A DNA stretch of 64,000 nt, taken from Cymodocea nodosa (lineage: Eukaryota > Streptophyta > Magnoliopsida > Alismatales > Cymodoceaceae). Positions 36,688 to 46,793 of this stretch are shown piece after piece. The DNA is taken from positions 20,391,001 to 20,455,000 of the forward strand of contig CM072342.1 in the NCBI GenBank assembly GCA_036874045.1, read 5' to 3'. The notes beneath the pieces are model-generated. The model saw nothing but the letters and a program-made list of their open reading frames with translations, was not told the DNA's origin and ran no database searches. Each line of letters opens with the position of its first letter. The stretch's first letter is position 1. A program made the translations under genes and the position numbers.

Positions 36688-39050
36688 AACTTCCGTAACA
36701 ACTCCGAGGAAAAACCCAAACAGATGGAATGGCACTTCGGGGAGAGCAGAAAAGGAGGACACGTCGAGGGGAGCGACTCCGAGCTCGATGTGCGCAGATC
36801 TGATTAGGGTTCTTGTTGTTTTGGGGCTTCCGGCATTCAGTTATGAGTCACGCACGGCAGTGGAGTGTACCTAGACATAGCCGTTATACGGATTGACCGT
36901 GGTGACCTCTGTCTACCAACTGGCCTCCACCGGTGTGGTTCTTGAAATATATATATATATACAAACATAAAATCTAGGAATAGCGAAAAAAAGGGCAGAT
37001 CATGTACACGTAGAATTTAGCTATTTCAACCGCTGGTATTTTCTCATAAATGATTAAAAAAAATTGCACATCCAAACTTTATAAAATAACAAATTCTTTT
37101 CTTGCATTGGTATTCAACTAAATTATATTTAGGTACCTATTATTTTCAAAAAAACTTATTTAAATAATAAAATTTAACTATATAATTAATTAATTGCTCG
37201 GATGGGTCTCGGGCCAGTCCACCTCGTACTTCCTACCCTCTTTGGGATGTCTCAACAAATACACTGAGGTTGGACGATAGTTTTTTTTCTTCACAGATGG
37301 TAGGTAGATTTCATTAAAATAAGCAAAAGCTATGACCACCACCGCCAATCCAGAAGTACAAGACCACGAGTACTGATACAAAAGTAGATATTAAAGTTGT
37401 AAGTAAATAAGAATGAAGGGGATGCCAAAGTGAATTGTATTCTGAGGCAACTTCATGAATCGGATGGAAGGAAGAGGCAATATTATTTTAGCTTTCTCGA
37501 CAGCCCATGCAGGAGGTAGCCAATCAGGTAGGGGGCACAATATTATTTTAGCTTTCTCCAATTCTTACTCAGGAGTTTCGGCTAAGGGCTGGGCTCTATA
37601 CAAATGTCTGTGTAAGGGATTAGGGGTAAAATCGTAAATTTTTAAATTACTTTTCTATAGTTATGAATCACAATTTTTTTCCTCGTCCCCTGTTTCCTCA
37701 CCTCCGACTCCTGTTTCCCTCGTTCTAGTGCGGTTTGAGGAGTTTCGGTGGAGAACAACTACAATCGACAATTGCACAAGTTGGAGAGGTATCGTCGTTG
37801 CTTTCGGCGACCTCTACGCGAGGAGGAGGTGCGAGTCCAGTCATCTGCGTTATGGACGACGGCATGCTCAATGAACTCGATGTCTGGTGTGAGAGCGTGC
37901 ATATGTATGTAATTGCACGAGCTTGTTCGGTGTGGAGGCTCAACTGGTGTGATCAAGTTTCAGTTTGCTGGCTTTTGGGTTCATTTTGGTTAGCTGACGG
38001 TGTAGAAGGGAAGCAGAAGAAGAATAAAAAAAAGAGAGAGAAAAAGAAAAGGAAAATAAATTTGTTTTAGGTTCTTTGCACTTGAACCCTTGAATAGATT
38101 CATCTCATGCCCTTGGTGTATGGCAACTCAATGCGTGATATCTCCTCTTTACTTTACTTGTAACTTATATTTATATTTTATTTTTCTTAGTTGTGGCCTT
38201 TTATTTTCATGGATCCCTATATATCAATGATTTTTTAAAAAACAAGGCAAAGATGTAGAGTCAACACTAGAAGAGAAAATTCACAACAAAACTTCAACCA
38301 ATAGCTTCATCCACACATTGCCACCAAGGAGAAAGATACACATGTATAAAATTTCCTATCACCATGTCAATCAAATCAGAGAAAATTTGAGAGGTCATAT
38401 TCTCAAATTTATATCTAAACATGACATTTTCCTATTCTCTAAGAAGCTCCAAATTAATGTTAAAATGAAAGCAAAATATTCTATTTTGATGTTGTAGATC
38501 AAGAATTCTACACAAGGATTATTAGAATAGTAGTAATCCATATATCATTAGAAGAAAATATACTCAAATTAAATACTAAGATTTCATATAGGACAACTTC
38601 AACCAACTTTGGATGCAACTTTTCAATTTCAAATGTCTAAGAAATTAATTGGATTTGAATTAACTTTAACATTTTGCTGTTGTAATGCTCCATCGTATCC
38701 TTTATGTCTCATCATTCTCCAAATTATGAAAATCACTTAAGCTTCCTCAATTAGACTGTCCTTTTTTACCTCTCCCTAATGTAGCTAAGATTGTCCTTAG
38801 TTGCATTGTTTCACTTGTAGTCCAACCACCTCATTATTTTGATTTGATTGAAGTTTGCCATGGTTGGATTTATCCTTCTTTCTAGTTTGATCAATGTTTT
38901 CCTTGGTCAAACTGTGTTTCTACTTGGTCTCATCAATATTATTCAATTAGACCAACTTTCTCCTATTTGTTCTTTTAGTAGATGTGATTAGTGTTCTAAT
39001 TGTAATTTCTCTTTTTGCAAGCTTTTACTATTTAATGAATAATATTCGGA
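36688..39050. other. Upstream region of the VPS2-type gene and intergenic DNA
   Basis: The promoter of the minus-strand VPS2-type gene must lie just above 36,687; no clear TATA box was found. A short AT microsatellite lies at 36,945-36,960. A piece at 37,190-37,390 resembles a LINE-like 3' end on the minus strand (TTTTAATGAAATC, then an A8 run). A 26-bp phrase, CAATATTATTTTAGCTTTCTC and flanks, occurs at 37,477 and 37,540. The open frame at 37,735-38,070 matches no family I recognise. No firm gene. Confidence 0.4.
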
Positions 39051-39057
39051 AATGTTA

Positions 39058-39235
39058 TATAAAAAACCCTAAACCTTATATCCTATACTTTCAACCTTAA
39101 ATCTTTAATCATAATCCTTAAATCCTAACCTCTTGAAACTCTAAACTTTATACCTTATGTCTTAAATCTTAAATTGTAAACCTTAAATCTTAAGTCTTAA
39201 ATTTTAAATTGAAAATCCTAAATCTCAAGGTGTAA
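39058..39235 (-). repeat. Degenerate telomere-like array, C-rich strand on plus
   Basis: Reads AAACCCTAAACCTT and continues as diverged 7-bp units of the type CCTTAAA on the plus strand for about 175 bp. Its orientation is opposite to all arrays further right. It directly follows an A-rich end (TATATAAAAAA), so the poly(A)-to-CCCTAAA join seen elsewhere may occur here on the plus strand. Confidence 0.6.
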
Positions 39236-39639
39236 AGAGAAAATTAGTAGATGATATATCCTTATTTGACTATGATAGGCTTAGTTTAGCATTTTGTTAA
39301 GAAGGGGTGGAGATTAGAAGGAATTGATTATTGCGATAGAAATTTTAAGATTGGTGTAGATGTGTTATATTCAAAAATAATTACTCTTCTATTGAAAGTG
39401 TATTAAAAGATTATTGTTTGAAAATATTGGATTTATTTTCATATAAGAAGAGTGTTCATTTATATACAAATAAAATGTAAAAATAGATACAAAATTGTCA
39501 TGCATGCATAGATGTTAGACTTGAAAACAAAAGGTTCACGTCAAATTTAAAAATACGTATTTTACAATTTATAATCAAATCATAAAGTAAAATTTATAAT
39601 CCATGGAGGTGAAAGATTGCAAGAGTAGGTTTTTCTAAG
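39236..39639. other. AT-rich spacer
   Basis: No gene or repeat is recognised between the inverted degenerate array and the first 5S-like element. Confidence 0.4.
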
Positions 39640-39974
39640 TACCTAGAAAGGTATTTTCTTAGAATTTGAGTTCATGTACCATGCACTTTGTCTCCCAAAC
39701 ATTCCCAACTAGTCAAGAGTATCCAAGTAGCCTCATCCACCAACTTAATTGATAGTACTAATGAAGGCAAGACCCACAATGTTGGCATATGATTTTTAGG
39801 TAAGTGCACACACCTACTGCTTACCTATGCCTAAGCAAAGCTAGCACTACTATCTATAGACACTATACAAAAACTTCCCAGGTGGTCACCCATCCTGATT
39901 CTACTCCTACCTAAACATGATTAACTCCAAAGTTTTTAAAGAAGTGGGTGTTTAGTAGTAGGTGTAAATGCACC
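39640..39974 (-). mobile_element. 5S-derived SINE-like element, copy a (partial)
   Basis: The minus-strand head (39,974-39,861) resembles plant 5S rRNA but is the most diverged copy (CTAAACATGATTAAC for the A-box region on plus). The body up to about 39,640 matches the long middle part of copy b (ATGCACTTTGTC, CCTCATCCACCAA, CACAATGTTGG). It lacks the three 65-bp repeats and a poly(A) end, so it is truncated at its 3' side. Confidence 0.6.
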
Positions 39975-39995
39975 TAGGGTTTAAGGTTTTTTTTT
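39975..39995 (+). repeat. Telomere-like join with T9 run
   Basis: TAGGGTTTAAGG followed by nine T. It separates the 5' end of SINE copy a from the 3' poly(A) (T on plus) of copy b. Confidence 0.75.
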
Positions 39996-40532
39996 CTTTG
40001 ATCCTTAGACACTCAAACAACCTAGTGAACACTAAGAGTATCCTTAGAGATAATAGAAGGTGAACCTTCATGGACACTTAAACAGTCTGATATACACTAG
40101 GAGTATTCATGGAAGTGATAACATGTGAGGTTCAATGAACACTCAAACAACCTGGTATACACTAGGAGTATCCAAGGAGGCAAAAACTTGTAGAAAGCCT
40201 TATTAAGCCTTAATATGGTAAATTTCTCCAAGTATCGTGCACTTTGTCTTATAGAAATTTTCAACTAGTTAAGGGTACCCTAAGTAGCCTCATCCACCAA
40301 TTTGGTTGAGATTATTGATTAACGCAAGACCTGCAATGTTGGTACATGAGTTGAGTAAGTGGTGCACACACCTACGACTTACCAACGCTTGAGCAAAACT
40401 AGCACTACTACCCATAGGCATTGCACAAGAATTTTCTAAGTGGTCACTCATTCTAATTCTACTCCTACCTAAACACAGTTAACTTCAAAGTTCTTACAGG
40501 AGTGGGTACTTGGTAGTAGGTGTAAATGCACC
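39996..40532 (-). mobile_element. 5S-derived SINE-like element, copy b (longest)
   Basis: Minus-strand 5S-like head at 40,532-40,418. It then has a middle part about 130 bp longer than in copies c-e, three 65-bp repeats (starts at 40,011, 40,076 and 40,141), and a poly(A) tail joined to CCTTAAACCC. It is about 540 bp long. The extra middle segment is shared with copy a, suggesting an older subfamily. Confidence 0.75.
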
Positions 40533-40559
40533 AAAGGTTAGGGTTAGAGTTTTTTTTTT
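40533..40559 (+). repeat. Telomere-like join with T run
   Basis: AAAGGTTAGGGTTAGAG followed by nine to ten T, between the 5' end of SINE copy b and the 3' end of a LINE fragment. Confidence 0.7.
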
Positions 40560-40901
40560 ATATAATCTATCCTGTAAATTCATTAAGGGATAAACTTGTC
40601 AATTAAAACAACTTACAGCTAATAGACTATTTAGGTTTGAATAGTGTGGAACAAGGATAAGATGAAAAGATATCGCCTAAACTCAGATCGGTCTATTCTA
40701 AAAAAATCAAAAATCTAAAGATTAGATTAACTGATGTTTGAAATCAATGAGACCGGGGGAGCGAAATATTGTTTGGTATGCACGACAAAATTCGATGCTA
40801 CCAAGAAAAGTTTAATTGGTTGTAGAAGGCTCGAACAGACCAAAACAATACTTATTATTGAGATCCTATTTGATTAGTTTAGGCAAATAAGTATTATTTC
40901 G
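40551..40901 (-). mobile_element. 5'-truncated LINE 3' end, copy 1
   Basis: About 350 bp with the same 3' end as the larger LINE copies (on plus: CTATCCTGTAAATTCATTA and a GGGATA phrase after the T run). It contains part of the LINE 3' UTR with CGGT/ACCG strings. Its 5' side stops at a telomere-like array at 40,902. Confidence 0.7.
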
Positions 40902-40938
40902 AGTTTAGGGTTTAAGGTTTAGGGTTTTTTTTTTTTTT
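40902..40938 (+). repeat. Telomere-like array with T14 run
   Basis: Three TTTAGGG-type units (one TTTAAGG variant) followed by a T run, between LINE copy 1 and SINE copy c. Confidence 0.85.
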
Positions 40939-41339
40939 AAGGGTCCTCCTTAGACACTCAAATAGCCTGGTGAACACCAGAAGTATCCTTAAAGGTGATA
41001 GAAGGTTAACCTTTATGGACACTCAAATAACTTGGTATACACCAAGAGTATCCATGGAGGTGATAACATGTGAGTCTTAATAGACACTTAAACGGCCTAA
41101 TATACACCATGAGTATCCAAGAAGATGAAAACTTGTAGGAGGCCTTGCTAGGCCCACTTTAGTAAGTGGTGCACACAGCTACAGCTTGTAAATGCTTGAG
41201 CAAAGCTAACACTACTGCCTATAGGCACTACACGAGAACTTCCCAAATGGTCACCTATCTTGGTTTTGCTCTCGCCCAAACACAATTAACTCCAAAATTC
41301 TTATAGGAGCCAGTGCTTGGTAGTAAGTGTAAATGCACC
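40939..41339 (-). mobile_element. 5S-derived SINE-like element, copy c
   Basis: Full-length, about 400 bp. The minus-strand 5S-like head spans 41,339-41,225, with the A-box region GTTTGGGCGAGAGC and a C-box-like stretch reduced to GGTGACCATTTGGGAAG. Three 65-bp repeats start at 40,956, 41,021 and 41,086. The poly(A) tail joins CCCTAAACC. Both ends abut telomere-like repeats. Confidence 0.8.
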
Positions 41340-41369
41340 TAGGGTTTAGGGTTTAGGATTTTTTTTTTT
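41340..41369 (+). repeat. Telomere-like array with T run
   Basis: TAGGGTTTAGGGTTTAGGA followed by T11, between SINE copy c and the second-family LINE end. Confidence 0.85.
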
Positions 41370-41792
41370 CGAAAACCTTTATTTTATTCCCATAAATATA
41401 CAAAACGTACATCAAGTGGGGCAAAGCCCAGATACAACAACATACCCTAAAGGAAAATGCAAACAACCCATAAGCCCAGCATTCCATATGCCAACAATCA
41501 CATGATAAAAGAGCTAAAACCTGCTAACATCAAAAGCAAACACCTAAGAATAAAACAAACTCTAGCAATAAATAAAAATAATACATCTTCAGGTGTAAAA
41601 TATTAGCTACCATATGCTCCATCAAGCACAAACACCTCGGAAGCATCAAGACTATGCCACCACGGAGAGAGGATAACGCCTAAGTCTGTTGAGGAAATCT
41701 CCATCCTGTACCAGCCACATCTCGACGTAGAAAGAGGAACATCTGGTTGAACGTCTAAAATCTCCAAATGAACAAGGTGGTCACTCAAGAGG
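41359..41792 (-). mobile_element. 3' end of a different LINE-like family
   Basis: About 430 bp whose minus-strand 3' end carries GGGCTTTGCCCCAC, AATAAAATAAAGG and a poly(A) run, typical of plant LINE tails. It shares no sequence with the other LINE copies here. It is bounded by telomere-like repeats on both sides and points the same way as all other elements. A 61-codon open frame inside matches nothing I know. Confidence 0.65.
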
Positions 41793-41944
41793 GGGTTAGG
41801 GTTTAAGGTTTAGGATTTAAGATTTAGGGTTTAAGGTTTAAGGTTAGGATTTAGGGTTTGAGGTTAAGGTTTAGGGTTAGGATTTAAGATTTAGGGTTTA
41901 AGGTTAAGGTTTAGGATTAGGGTTTAGGGTTTTTTTTTTTTTTT
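41793..41944 (+). repeat. Degenerate telomere-like array, about 140 bp
   Basis: Around 20 units of TTTAGGG with TTTAAGG, TTAGGA and TTAAGA variants, ending in a T run that is the poly(A) of LINE copy 2. Divergence is higher than in the array at 59,935, suggesting greater age. Confidence 0.9.
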
Positions 41945-43544
41945 AATAACTTCTATCCTTTAAATTCATTAGGAGATAGTCCTGCAAATATTAGAGAAAC
42001 CAAATAAAATTTAGTTGAGAAGCAAGATACAAGTCTTAAGAAATTACAAGGAATAGTTGAACCGTTTGACCAAACTTGGTTTGGCTAAGAATTCTTCAGT
42101 TCGATTGAAGAAGACAGAAGGCCAAAAGTTTCGGTCTAACCGAAGACCCAAAACGGTCAAACCGACATGCTGTAGTGGCAGGATTCAATAAAGCCGTCGA
42201 GTAAACGGTTAAACTGAAGAACAAGGAAATCTGCTGGCAAATAGGTGAGACCGTACTTGAAGTTCGGTTCGATCGAAGAAGATAGAAGCCCAAATGTTTC
42301 GGTCTAACCGAAGACCCAAAATGGTCAAACTGACTTGCTGTTGAGGCAGGATTCGGTAAAGCCATCGAGATAACGATTAGACCAAAGAAAAGAAAAATCT
42401 GCTGGCAACTATTGGTGAAATCGGGCCTGAAATTTGGTTTGATCGAAGAAGAATTTCAGTCTAGCTGTGATAAAAGTGGTTCGACCGGAAAAATTCTGAC
42501 AAGTCTTAGAGCCGAAGACAATGCTCAGCTGAAGAGATCATTATTCGGAACTAATGGTCTGACATACCTCTAACGATTGTCAAGCATCGATCAGTTCTCG
42601 AACTACTATTGATCTGAGACTTGGTGTAACCAAGCTTCTCAATTTTTGTTCTTTCTACTAAGGGAGCTTCGGTAAAACTATAAATTCGTGTAGACGAGCC
42701 CAAACTTAATTTCCCAACTAAAACCAAGCGAACTCCGATATCCATGTTCTGCAATCTATGAAAGAATCATAGCTATGTTAGAATAGCTTCTGACGAAGGA
42801 ATAGCTGAGCTCATCTTCCTACTATTCTCCTTCAGATACTTTGAATATTTGAATAAAGTGGGTTATTCTCCTGATTACAGCGGAAATATTTGGTTGATTG
42901 TTACGGAAAATAATATCACACTTGTGATTCCATATACTCCATAAGGTAGTTGCAGCTAAATATTTGAGAAAATTCATCTGAGAGGATTTTTTCTGAGAAC
43001 ATATTTTATGTCTACTCTATTCTTTCTAGTTGGTAATCCGATCTATGTTGGGAAGATTATTGAGCCAATTTACCAACTCTTGAATAAAGTTGTAGTCCTA
43101 AAAAATGTGTTGAATTGTTTCTAAAGATTTACTACACAATCTGCAAATAGATAGAAGATAATATCCAGCCCAGATACGAATGTCATCTACAGGAATGATA
43201 TTTCTGTTTAATTTCCATAGAAAAATAGATATTTTTGTGGGGATCTAATTAGACCACATGCCTTGGAGTTGTTTATCTTGATGGTGATGGACTCGCACTA
43301 AATTCCAAGCTGTTTTGATCAAAAAAATTTGCCCGTGTAGAGCACCTACTGCCTATAATAAATATTTATATTTTCTCCAGTTGTTGTTGAACATTTTGCT
43401 AATATTATTGCTATTACATCCCTCTGCTATTTGATCATCGACCCATATTCCTGTTTTATCTAAAAAAAATTTGATTTGCTTTAATCTGAAAGCTATGATC
43501 TGATCTCTCGTATTTCTAATATCAAGTCCATTCTCAATGATAGG

Positions 43545-44984
43545 TCAAGCAATTTTGCTCCATGAAAGCAAATGAAAATTCTTTTTGGTATTGTCTCCAA
43601 ACCAAAAGAATTTAGCACAAATAGAATTGATTCTATTTATGATACCCAATGGAAGAGGAATAACAGATAAAGTATGTATAGGAATAGAATTTAGAACATA
43701 CTTTATCAACATTAATCTACCTCTTTGACTAAGAAATCTTACTTTCCAACCTACCATTTTGTTCTGTATCTTATCAATTAGATATTGGAAATATTTTATT
43801 TTAGGTTGTCCTTTAGAAATAAGACAACCTAAATAAATGAAAGGCCAATCACTCTGCTTGCAACCAAGAGTGTCTTTTATGAATGCTATTCGATGTACTA
43901 GGCTTTTCTTTGAGACAAAGAAATTACTTTTTTCATAATTTATTTTTTGACCTGTAGACATTTCATATTTCTTTAAGATATCTATAACTTTTTGTAGCAT
44001 TGAATTCCTACCATTGAGGAATAGAAGAGCATCATCTGCAAAAAGCAAGTGGGAAATGCGCCAATGTTTGCTTTGACATTTATAAGGTACATAGCTTGGT
44101 TCATGTTGCAGCTTGATGAGTGCTCTACACAACAGTTCTTCAATTATAATAAATAAAAAAGGTGAGAGTGGATCACCTTGTCGAAGTCCTCGAGATGGAT
44201 AGAATAGTTGTGTAGGAGCTCCATTAAATAGTACTGACGTGGGGTTGCAAGAAATGTAATTAGAGATAATACTTATGATTTTAGAGTCAAAATCGAAAGC
44301 TTTGAGAGTATGAAAAATAACATTCCAATTCATTTTATTAAAAGCTTTTTCTATGTCTAACTTTACAATAAGATTACCTTCCCAATGACCTTGATCAATA
44401 TATTGAATCAATTCTTGTGCTAATGAAATGTTATCATATATGCTTCTTTCCTTTGTGAAAGCTATTTGAGTAGGAGAGATCATAAGTGTAATCACTTTGG
44501 ATATTCTGTTGGCAATAATTTTAGCAATAATCTTGTAAGAGATGTTACATAAGCTGATAGGCCTAAAATCTACAAAATTTGCTGGTTGCTTTCTTTTGAG
44601 TATCAAAGCAATATATGTAGTTTTCCATTTATTATTGAGTTTTGCACCTGTAAAGAAATATTGTATAGCTGCATAGAAATCAGTACCAATGATCTCCCAA
44701 AATTTCATATAAAATTCTGTTGTAAAACCATTAGGCCTGGGGGCTTTATTATTGGGAAGAGAGACCATAACATCTTTGATTTCAGTAATGGTAGGAATTT
44801 CCCATAAACACTTATTGTGGCTTTCATTCAATACACTAGGAATATTATCAAACAAGCTTTGATCTTCATTAACTTGTTGAAAATGTAATAATTCTAAAAA
44901 ATAATCTTTACCTTTCTTTTTTATTTGTTCATTGTCATCCATGTCTGAAATTCCTCCATACAAATATTTGAAATGATCCTTCAA
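43545..44984 (-). pseudogene. LINE ORF2 reverse transcriptase segment, copy 2
   Basis: 479 open codons covering almost the whole RT. It contains PNNKAPRPNGFTTEFY, NFVDFRPISLCNISYKIIAK, KLDIEKAFNKMNW, RGLRQGDPLSPFLF and the catalytic LLFADDALLFLNG. The frame closes just after the KKNFHLLSWSKIA stretch; the zf-RVT end at about 43,540-43,000 is in broken frames. Upstream endonuclease-RT linker frames are also broken, so the ORF2 as a whole is dead. Confidence 0.9.
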
Positions 44985-45320
44985 ATTTCTCCGTTTGATT
45001 ATTTAATGGAAAAATCTTGTATTTCTGTCAATTTCTAACAACCAATTTATGTGGGAACTTTGCTTCATTAAACTTGATTGTCAAAATGTATTCTTTATAA
45101 GCTCCTCCTTTAGATTGAAAATAGTAGAGTTATTTTCCAACGTACAAGTCCCAAGCTCTTTCTGAAAATTCTACTCTAAAGAATGAATTTGATTCAATAT
45201 ATTCTGTTCTTTAGTATAAATATTTCCCACAATATTTCTATTCTAACTTATGAGAGCTTTCTTAAGCAACTTGAGCTTTGCACTAAAATTTGTAACTGAA
45301 TTTTGGAATTGTATACTACT

Positions 45321-46087
45321 TCAGACATTTCTGACTATATGATTAAGATCATCATATGTTAACCAAAAGTTTTTAAATTTGAATGAGATCGGACCCCAAC
45401 CTTTGATATTGTTATTGTGAACCCGAATAAAGGCATGGTCCAAACAAATCCGCTCACCATAAGTAATCTCATCTTTGAATTGTTTAAACAGAGGAATATT
45501 CATCAAAATACGTCTAACCTTGCAAAATTATCATTATTACCTGTTCTGTTATTGCACCAAGAAAACAAATCACCTGAATGAATGGGCTCAATAAGTTGGG
45601 TTTGATTTATGAAATCGTTAAATTCCTACCTTGCCAATTGATGGATATGTATAATATTTTGTACTTCATCATTATTTCTAGTAATATTGAAATCTCCTCG
45701 AATCATCCACGGGCAGTGTGTTGTCTTGGTATTCAATTCAATTAAATAATCCCATAGTTTTCTTTGAATATTCTGATTGCATGAAGCATAAATCACCGAA
45801 ATAACTAAATCTTTATAAGAAGAATTAGAAACTTTGTAAGTAATGGCTTGTGGATGTGACTCTCATAACTGTATATCCAAATTATCATACTAGAAAGCAC
45901 AAATCTTTGAATTACCATAGTGATGATTCCAATTTATATTGTCTGCAAATTTTTGAGAATCATCTTCAGACATAAAATGTTTCTGAATGAAGATTATTTG
46001 TAATTTATGCTTCTCAATAAGACTTTTGATGAAATTTTGAGTTGATTTATTAACCAACCCTCGACAATTCCAAAATAATATATCCAT
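45321..46087 (-). pseudogene. LINE ORF2 endonuclease remnant, copy 2
   Basis: Starts MDILFWNCRGLVNKSTQNF at 46,087, the beginning of an APE-type endonuclease. It is broken after 65 codons, continues in pieces resembling the YASCNQN and GDFNV regions (45,780-45,690), and picks up again at 45,506-45,321 with YGERICLDHAFIRV. Stops and frameshifts abolish function. Confidence 0.8.
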
Positions 46088-46486
46088 TCTTACTAATTCA
46101 AAGCCACTTCAATCTTACATAGACGTAAGACTAACACTCTACGAGGATTCAGAGTCATGAATGAGCTGTAATTTTTTCTATCTGAGCTGCATACTCTGTC
46201 TTTTGGACAAACGATTTGTATTGATTTTCTGCATTGGAATATCTACTTCCTCATCTGCAGAATCTGACATATGCTTCTCTTAATATGAAAATTTTTCATC
46301 CAAATTTGATTCTATACGTTTGCTTTCTAATTTTCCTTTTAAAATCTGTAAAGAAAGATTTTGAAAAGACTTTAGGCTTGGTTTAACCGTAGAAATATCT
46401 GGTTGAACCTGATTTAAAGTTAAGTCGAGGACCTGGTCTTCGATCTGCGGCTACCTATGCAACCGTTGCACCGCAAGCAACAGTAC

Positions 46487-46793
46487 CTATGGCAGAATTT
46501 CCATCACCTTCTCCAATGCTTCAGCACTATAAATAGTAGTTGCGTGTCTAACAGCATCTTCTGCCACTGCAGGTACCAATGTTGCAACCCTTTGCGGAGG
46601 AATAGCTATACCTAGTTCCATCTGTGCTGCCTTCACATTTTGACTAGTCTCGGGGATTTTTGGGAGAACCTTTAAAGAGTTTTTACCTTTCCGAGAGACC
46701 ACCTGCCATGTACTGTTGTTGGGGTCTGTATTTTTCTACTTTGTTGACGGGCCAGCTTTGTCAGCTGCAGCCTTCTTTCTGCATTGTTGAGCC
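46487..46793 (-). pseudogene. LINE ORF1 3' remnant, copy 2
   Basis: From the last Cys of the zinc knuckle (QQCRKKAA-like at about 46,780) through a WQVVSRKGKNSLK stretch. It aligns with 58,680-58,560 of the later LINE copy (KVVTRKKSSD). It is cut at its 5' side by the gypsy LTR. Confidence 0.75.

Larger units (their letters stand above)
41930..46793 (-). mobile_element. L1-type LINE, copy 2, split by a gypsy LTR
   Basis: Minus-strand LINE with 3' UTR (41,945-43,540), a long intact RT region, endonuclease pieces and the end of ORF1. It stops abruptly inside the zinc-knuckle codons of ORF1 (GTTGAGCC|TGTTAGAACC), where a gypsy LTR begins. The 3' UTR has a 168-bp two-copy tandem repeat (phrase GGTCTAACCGAAGACCCAAA at 42,133 and 42,301). 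Confidence 0.85.

Noticed and set aside
37735-38070. Open frame of 111 codons as a gene
   Set aside because: No recognised domain, low-complexity Lys-rich end, and no support from splice structure or similarity.
39058-41944. Ancient telomere-telomere fusion
   Set aside because: Fusion would leave TTTAGGG followed by CCCTAAA on one strand; here the order is reversed and arrays are split by retroelements.
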